In this document: piece after piece, positions 42,330 to 47,676 of the stretch | Position numbering within the stretch: the stretch's first letter is position 1 | Layout of the letters: every line of letters starts with the position of its first letter | From: an uncultured Clostridium sp. | Lineage (GTDB): Bacteria > Bacillota > Clostridia > TANB77 > CAG-508 | Assembly: GCA_948435735.1 (NCBI GenBank) | Contig: CAOJGX010000006.1 | Span: 1 to 47,676 of the forward strand | DNA length: 47,676 nucleotides | Direction of reading: 5' to 3' | The notes under the pieces: generated by a model | The model's database searches: none | Told to the model about the DNA's origin: nothing | Seen by the model: the letters and a program-made list of their open reading frames with translations, nothing else | Position numbers and translations under genes: made by a program

Positions 42330-43795
42330 ATGTTAAAAAGAAATCAAGGGATAACGTTAATAGCTTTAGTAGTAACGATAATAATATTGCTGATTTTAGC
42401 AGGTGTAACATTAAGCTTTGTTGCAGGAGAAAATGGAATCTTAAAAAGAGCCACAGAAGCGGTTGATATAAATGAAAAAGCAACTGCTGAAGAGGAAGCT
42501 AATTTATTATTAGCAGAATTAGCCATCCAATATTATGAACAAAAGTATGTCGAGCATAAAGAAGTGGAAGAGACACTAGATGCTTATTTAGAAAAACAAT
42601 TAGAAACAGGAAAATCAACAGGAACAGGAGAATATACAGTCAAAATAGAAAATGGGCAAGTAATTGTGTCAAAGGGAGACAAAGAAATTTCCAAAGGAAC
42701 GTTAAGTGATGGAAGCGTATTGGAGTGGTCTGGAAGTTCGGACAAGCCAAATAAACCAAATATCGAAAATGAAGATTGGAAAAAAATATTAGATTTAGCA
42801 GGAGTAGACGCTTCAAGATTTAATACTTATGAAGAAGCGTTAGAGGAAGAAACGGTTAGAAATGCAATAATAGCTAATGGAGAAGCTGTAGACTGTTTAT
42901 TAAACTCATCCGATAATATAAAAAATACGACTATCAATAACGACAAAATGCTAGAGAATTTAGCTACAAATGAAGATACAGCCAAAAAGATAATAAGTGA
43001 TGAAAAATGGTATGCAAAAGTAGAAGATAAAACAAAATTTTTTGAAAATATCAATATAAATGGAACGGAACCACTTAATTTTGTAGAAGATGAAAATCCA
43101 TACTATACATTCAAAGCAAAAGCCAACAAAACTTATTTCATACAATGTTATGGTGCACAAGGTGGATCCTATGTTAATCCGGGTGGATATGGAGGTCTTT
43201 CTTATGGAAAATTTAAGACAACAAAAGAGACAGATTTATATATTTATAAAGGAGGTCAGGGAATTGGAGGTATTCAGAATAATCCAATTGCCGGTGGATA
43301 TAATGGTGGTGGAGCAGTACTTCTTAGTTGGTCAGATGGAAATGAAAAAAGATCAAGTGGTGGAGGTGCAACACATGTAGCTTTAGTTCCACGGTCTATT
43401 GTCAACTTTAGAAAATAAACAATCAGATATTATTATGGTTGCTGGTGGAGGTGGTGGCTCTGCTGGGAATAGTCGTGTCTTTGCTTCAACAAATGGAGTT
43501 GGTGGAAGCGGTGGTGGAACAGAAGGAACAGCTGGAGTAGCTACCAGAGATATTCCCGGCACGGGTGGTACACAGACTACCCCAGGTTTAGACGCTTCGT
43601 TTGGTAAAGGAGGAGAAAGTAGTACAAATGGATTAATGAGTGGCGGTGGAGCAGGTCTATTTGGTGGAGGAAGAGCTTGGCTTGCTGCTGGTGGCCGGTT
43701 CAGGTTATGTAAATAACACTTTTTTTAAAACAGCTAGGACGACAACCTCAAATCATACAGGAGATGGGGAGTGTAAAATAATAGTATTAGATTAG
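42330..43795 (+). pseudogene. Pilin-like protein with glycine-rich C-terminus, two single-base insertions
   Basis: The N-terminus (NQGITLIALVVTIIILLILAG, then VTLSFVAGENGILKRATEAVD) matches the paralogs. The C-terminal Gly-rich domain starts about residue 265 and runs in three frames: 42330-43418, to 43716, and then GSGYVNNTFFKTARTTT...ECKIIVLD to 43795. Removing one base near 43390 and one C from GGCCGG near 43695 gives one protein of about 487 residues that ends in the GDGxCKI-type strand usual for this domain. Sequencing error or real decay; the otherwise intact frames favour error. Confidence 0.75.
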
Positions 43796-43796
43796 C

Positions 43797-43817
43797 CATG
43801 AAGTTTTAGAAGGATAA
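43797..43817 (+). other. Remnant of the leader ORF 3' end before the third cassette
   Basis: CATGAAGTTTTAGAAGGATAA resembles the 3' part of the leader ORFs (CATGTAGTTTTAAAAGG(A/G)TAA) and in the same frame reads HEVLEG-stop against HVVLKG-stop. The AC tract and double hairpin are missing in this copy. Confidence 0.4.
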
Positions 43818-43829
43818 GGAGAAATGATA

Positions 43830-45242
43830 ATGTTACAATTGAGAGATACGAGAGGGATTACATTGATAGGATTAATTGTTACGATAATCGTATTATTAAT
43901 TCTAGCAGGCGTGACCTTAAGTTTTGTCGCAGGTGAAAATGGAATTTTAAAAAGAGCAACTACTGCTGTAGAGGTTAATGAAAAGACATCTGCGGAAGAA
44001 GAAGCAAATTTATTAGTAGCAAACATTGTGACACAATATTATGAAGAAAAATATGTAAATCATAAAGATTTAAAAGAATTAGATGAGTATATCAAAAAGG
44101 AATTAATAACAGAAAAAGCGACAGCAACAGGAAATTATAGAGTAGTCTCTGATGAAAATAAAAATGTGCAAGTTTTAAGAGATGAAAAAGTAATAGCAAA
44201 AGGAGAGATAATAGATGGAAAAATAGAATGGTCTAGTGAAAATATAAGTGATACAAAACCAATTAAGCCAGAAAACCCAACAGCAGGAAAAGAAGATACA
44301 AGTAAAAATAGAGATTTAGCTGGAGCAACAACGAATTATAGTTATAAAAATCCAATTATTCCACAGGGATTTTTAGCCATAGATACAACAGATGCAAAAT
44401 GGGAATATACAGATACAAATAAAACAGTAGTAAAAGGGTGGAATGAAGGGCTAGTTATTCAAGATGAAATTGGAAATCAGTTTGTGTGGGTACCAGTTGA
44501 TGGAACCAATGTAAAATATGAAAAATGGTGCACAATGGGTAAATTATATTCGGAATGTTCAGATGATATAAATGCAATACCCGTTACTCAAACAGATCAA
44601 ATAAATACGTATCAAGGCTTTTACGTAGCAAGATATGAAGCAGGATTAGGAACAAACACAATGTCACATAGTGTTAGTTTGAACAATGTATATACAGAAA
44701 TACCAGTAAGTAAGGCAGGAAGTAAAGTATGGAATTTTATAGATTATGAACATAGTTGTGCAGTTGCAGAAAAAATGGTAAATAATAGTGAGATTTATGG
44801 AAATAATAAAAGTGGTCTAATTACAGGAACACAGTGGGATACCATTATGAAATGGTATGAAAATGCAAGCATAAAAGTAGATGCAACACAAGATTGGGGA
44901 ACTTATTATAATTTTGTATATAATGGAAATGATATATATTTTACATTTACCAATTCCTACAGTGCATGGAAAACAGGAAGTTTTTCGCATGTAGCAGGGA
45001 GTACATCTGCGTATCATTACCATGCTTCAGGAATAAATACTAATGGAATTAAGAAAAATATTGCAGATATGGGAGGAAATCTGCATGAATGGACAAGTGA
45101 AGTTTGCTCAAGTAATCGTATAAATCGTGGTGGAAATGCAGGTGTTAGTTCTGTAAATCATGCGGTTTCTTATCGAGAGAGTATTGCTTTAACAAGTACG
45201 AGTTACCGTCTTGGATTTCGTTGTGTACTTTATGTTCAGTAG
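43830..45242 (+). CDS. Pilin-like protein with FGE-sulfatase/C-type-lectin-like C-terminus
   Basis: About 470 residues. RGITLIGLIVTIIVLLILAG and VTLSFVAGENGILKRATTAVEVNEK are the shared N-terminus. The C-terminal 270 residues form an FGE-sulfatase-type domain: QFVWVPVDGTN, YVARYEAG, TGTQWDTIMKWYE, IADMGGNLHEWTSE, NRGGNAG and the final YRLGFRCVLYV. This fold serves as enzyme or as variable ligand-binding platform. Here the catalytic Cys pair of true formylglycine-generating enzyme is not evident, so binding is more likely. ATG 43830 has better spacing to AAGGAG than 43824. Confidence 0.78.
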   Translation: MLQLRDTRGITLIGLIVTIIVLLILAGVTLSFVAGENGILKRATTAVEVNEKTSAEEEANLLVANIVTQYYEEKYVNHKDLKELDEYIKKELITEKATATGNYRVVSDENKNVQVLRDEKVIAKGEIIDGKIEWSSENISDTKPIKPENPTAGKEDTSKNRDLAGATTNYSYKNPIIPQGFLAIDTTDAKWEYTDTNKTVVKGWNEGLVIQDEIGNQFVWVPVDGTNVKYEKWCTMGKLYSECSDDINAIPVTQTDQINTYQGFYVARYEAGLGTNTMSHSVSLNNVYTEIPVSKAGSKVWNFIDYEHSCAVAEKMVNNSEIYGNNKSGLITGTQWDTIMKWYENASIKVDATQDWGTYYNFVYNGNDIYFTFTNSYSAWKTGSFSHVAGSTSAYHYHASGINTNGIKKNIADMGGNLHEWTSEVCSSNRINRGGNAGVSSVNHAVSYRESIALTSTSYRLGFRCVLYVQ

Positions 45243-45271
45243 TATGGTTGCAAAATAGAGAGTACAATATT

Positions 45272-45307
45272 TTAAGGAAATAATCCAAAAAGATTATTTC
45301 CTTTTAA
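45272..45307 (+). terminator. Terminator of the 43830 gene
   Basis: AAGGAAATAATC and GATTATTTCCTT, perfect 12-bp stem, then TTAAAAT. Confidence 0.8.
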
Positions 45308-45399
45308 AATATAAACATTATTTTCTAAAATTTTCAAAAAAACTCCCACAAGCATAAAAAGTATGATATAATATAAAAAATTTAAAACGAGGAGTTAGT

Positions 45400-47064
45400 A
45401 TGAAAAAACAAAATTCGGATAAAACAAGAAATATAATATTCAATATCGTAGTAATTCTAAGCATGATTTTATTTGCCATAGCCATTTCTCCCAAAAGTTT
45501 GCAAAATGATACATTTTATACCATAAAAATAGGAGAATATATCTATCAAAACGGAATTTCTGATTTAACACAAGACCTATTTTCCTGGCATGAGTTACCC
45601 TACACGTATCCCCATTGGTTATATGATTTAGGGATTTATTTGATTTATCATATAGCAGGCCAACTTGGAATTTATATTTCAACCATTATATTTGTTGCTG
45701 TTTTAGGCTGGACCATTTATTTAGCAAGCACTAAATTTTCAAAAAATAAAGTAGTAGCTTTTGTATTAACCATTCTTACGATGTATTTACTAAAACCATA
45801 TTTAGCAGCCAGAGCGCAATTGGTGACGTTTATCCTATTTTCATTAACCGTATATTTTATAGAAAGGCTGTTAGAAACACATCAAAAAAGATATGTCATT
45901 CCCTTATTTATCATACCCATTTTAATTACCAATTTACATTGCGCCGTTTTTCCTTTTTATTTTGTGCTATTTTTACCATACATTGGGGAATATTTGTGGC
46001 TTACAATCATTGATTGGAATTTGGATTATCGTTTGATTGGTTTACTTTTGAAAATAATCATCAAACTCCCAGTTAAAAAAAGCATAAAAGAAAATTGCCA
46101 AGCAAAATTGCAGAGAATTCCAGCTGTTATTGAAAGAAAAAAAGAAAAAAGAGAAAAAAGAAGAGAAAATCCTTATAAAATAAAAGTTAGAAAAGATCCA
46201 TTTGTCAAATGGCTAATTGTTATAGCAATTTTAGCAGGATTTACAGGGTTTATTAACCCAGCGGGGACAGGTGCGTATACTTATACGTACAAAATTTATC
46301 AGGGCAATACAACGGATTCGATCAATGAACATTTACCAGTTACTTTAATAGATAGCAAAGAATTTTTATGTGCTTTGTGTTTATTTGCAGCAATTCTTGT
46401 TTTTACAGATACGAAAATAGAATTATCAGATTTATTTATGTTAGGAGGCTTGGTTCTGCTTGCCTTAATGTCAAGAAGACAAATCTCGATGTTTGCTATA
46501 TTTTGTTGTCCGATTCTTGTAAAGCTAATTTCTGCGATGTTTGAAAAATATGATAAAAACACTTGCTATAAATTATTTAAGTTTGCCACTTCTATTTTGG
46601 GAATTTTAATTATATTGCTTGTATTTTCAATTTATACAGTCGACAAACAAAAAGACATGAGAAGAAGAAAGACGCAATATATCGATGAAAACACCTATCC
46701 AGTGCAAGCTTCCGATTGGATTTTGGAAAACTTGGATGTACAAAATCTAAAATTATATAATGAATATAATTATGGAAGTTACTTACTATTCAGAGGAATC
46801 CCTGTTTTTATTGATTCGAGATGTGATTTATATTCACCAGAATTTAATGAAGACAAAGAAAAAGGCATCGAAGGTCGCGATATCTTTTCAGATGCGCTAA
46901 ACATTGCAGGAATTTCTCTTGATTATGATAAAAAATTTGAAGAATATGGCGTAACACATGTGATTGCTTATTCCAATTCAAAGCTAGTCATGTTATTAAA
47001 AGAAAACGATGCCTATAAAAAAATCTATGAAGACGACCATTTTGCAATATTTGAAAGGTTATAA
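45400..47064 (+). CDS. Polytopic membrane protein, GT-C glycosyltransferase-like
   Basis: 554 residues with about ten membrane helices in the first 400 residues. NDTFYTIKIGEYIYQNG near the start, with an acidic residue in the first outer loop and SWHELPYTYPHWLYDLGIYL, resembles GT-C-type membrane glycosyltransferases. A basic cytoplasmic loop (RKKEKREKRRENPYKIKVRK, about 245-265) and a soluble C-terminal domain (NEYNYGSYLLFRGIPVFIDSRCDLY) follow. Donor and acceptor unknown. A TATAAT lies about 25 bases upstream without a clear -35. Confidence 0.6.
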   Translation: MKKQNSDKTRNIIFNIVVILSMILFAIAISPKSLQNDTFYTIKIGEYIYQNGISDLTQDLFSWHELPYTYPHWLYDLGIYLIYHIAGQLGIYISTIIFVAVLGWTIYLASTKFSKNKVVAFVLTILTMYLLKPYLAARAQLVTFILFSLTVYFIERLLETHQKRYVIPLFIIPILITNLHCAVFPFYFVLFLPYIGEYLWLTIIDWNLDYRLIGLLLKIIIKLPVKKSIKENCQAKLQRIPAVIERKKEKREKRRENPYKIKVRKDPFVKWLIVIAILAGFTGFINPAGTGAYTYTYKIYQGNTTDSINEHLPVTLIDSKEFLCALCLFAAILVFTDTKIELSDLFMLGGLVLLALMSRRQISMFAIFCCPILVKLISAMFEKYDKNTCYKLFKFATSILGILIILLVFSIYTVDKQKDMRRRKTQYIDENTYPVQASDWILENLDVQNLKLYNEYNYGSYLLFRGIPVFIDSRCDLYSPEFNEDKEKGIEGRDIFSDALNIAGISLDYDKKFEEYGVTHVIAYSNSKLVMLLKENDAYKKIYEDDHFAIFERL

Positions 47065-47068
47065 ACAA

Positions 47069-47545
47069 ATGAAGAAAAATAAAATAATCAAATTAATAAT
47101 AAGTCTTACCATATTACTCATATTGCTTGACCAAATTACGAAAATAATTGTACAATATTATTACCAAGAGCCAATCGGAGGCGACATTTTATCCATCACC
47201 TTAATCCAAAATACAGGAATGGCGTTTGGTTTTCATGATGGAAATACGAAAAATATCATCTTAACAAGTTTGATATTGTTCATCATCATCAATTTTATAC
47301 GAAATCAAAAAGATAGAATAGACGCTAAAACAGCGGTTGCGATTAGTATGATTTTAGCAGGTGGTATTAGCAATTTAATCGATCGAATTATACAGGGAGG
47401 AATTGTAGATTTTATCAAACTTAAGAATTTTGCTGTTTTTAATGTGGCAGATTGTTATATTGTAGTTGGTTGGATATTATTAGTTATCTTTTTAATCAAA
47501 TTTAATCAAGAAATAGTAGGAGGAAAAGATTGCGAAAAACCGTAA
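47069..47545 (+). CDS. lspA: Lipoprotein signal peptidase (SPase II)
   Basis: 158 residues, four membrane helices. LLDQITKIIVQ, IQNTGMAFGF, GGISNLIDRIIQGGIVDFI and FNVADCYIVVG give the catalytic Asp pair (NLIDR and NVAD). It cleaves signal peptides of lipoproteins in the membrane. ATG 47069 follows GAAAGG; the in-frame start at 47009 lies inside the upstream gene. Confidence 0.95.
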   Translation: MKKNKIIKLIISLTILLILLDQITKIIVQYYYQEPIGGDILSITLIQNTGMAFGFHDGNTKNIILTSLILFIIINFIRNQKDRIDAKTAVAISMILAGGISNLIDRIIQGGIVDFIKLKNFAVFNVADCYIVVGWILLVIFLIKFNQEIVGGKDCEKP

Positions 47546-47676
47546 AAATATTAGGCATAGAAATTGATAATGTAACACTAGAAGAAGCAGGAGAAATCAC
47601 AAAGCATTTAATCGAAAATAGTCATAAGACTTGCGAATTAATTGTAGCACCCAATGTAGAATTTATTATGAAGGCA
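47530..47676 (+). CDS. WecG/TagA/CpsF-family glycosyltransferase, N-terminal part (cut by window end)
   Basis: 49 codons from TTG at 47530, after GGAGG at 47519-47523. The segment VKILGIEIDNVTLEEAGEITKHLIE and then IVAPNVEFIMKA fits the TagA start pattern, which ends in TPNxExxMxA. TagA transfers N-acetylmannosamine to undecaprenyl-linked GlcNAc. It overlaps lspA by 16 bases in a different frame. The rest is out of view. Confidence 0.75.
   Translation, partial: MRKTVKILGIEIDNVTLEEAGEITKHLIENSHKTCELIVAPNVEFIMKA

Noticed and set aside
43830-45242. Diversity-generating retroelement variable protein
   Set aside because: The fold fits, but no reverse transcriptase, template repeat or adenine-rich variable codons are seen in this window. 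It is kept as a question in the findings, not as a call.

Overview
The window is very AT-rich and densely packed, with strong AAGGAGG-type ribosome sites, intrinsic hairpin terminators and TTGACA/TATAAT promoters. It carries endospore genes (spoIVB, yqfC, yqfD, an alpha/beta SASP). This fits a spore-forming, Gram-positive low-GC Clostridia-type Firmicute, probably a gut lineage, using TGA as stop. I cannot name the species. No tRNA, rRNA, CRISPR array or transposase was seen.

Layout. 1-3480: the 3' end of a gene copy, a secreted protein gene on the minus strand, then a BlaI-type repressor, an M56 sensor protease and a membrane protein. 3500-18440: a Tad-like type IV pilus/secretion cluster. 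It holds a CpaB-like SAF protein, two degenerate CpaE/ParA-like proteins, a CpaF/TadA-like ATPase broken by two one-base insertions, a fused TadB/TadC-like membrane platform, and eight small to large pilin-like proteins without a classical prepilin leader. 18870-24170: spoIVB, a DUF4143-type ATPase with an operator array, and clpB. 24340-25400: an unrecognised gene of unlike composition. 25500-32090: the conserved yqfC-yqfD-(unknown)-ybeY-dgkA-DUF3048-era-yqzL-recO block. 32170-37470: unknown proteins, hpf and a SASP gene. 37500-45300: three paralogous proteins with the same type IV pilin-like N-terminus and different C-terminal domains, mixed with an amidase, a phosphodiesterase and hsp20. 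45400-47676: a polytopic membrane protein, lspA and the start of a WecG/TagA-type glycosyltransferase.

The most interesting content is a set of genes of 42-47 codons for cationic/hydrophobic peptides at 11486-11629, 11915-12058, 18607-18738 and 32855-32983. Each has its own ribosome site and a terminator that works in both directions. Facing each gene is a consensus promoter (TTGACA, 16-17 nt, TATAAT or TATATT) for a short RNA that carries an antisense copy of the peptide gene's start region. This is the plan of convergent type I toxin-antitoxin modules (par/Fst-like), but the peptides do not look like Fst. Two modules are tandem copies in which each RNA matches its own peptide gene best. A second unusual element is a short His-Thr leader ORF made of an (AC)n repeat plus a conserved double hairpin, found ahead of two of the pilin-like paralogs.
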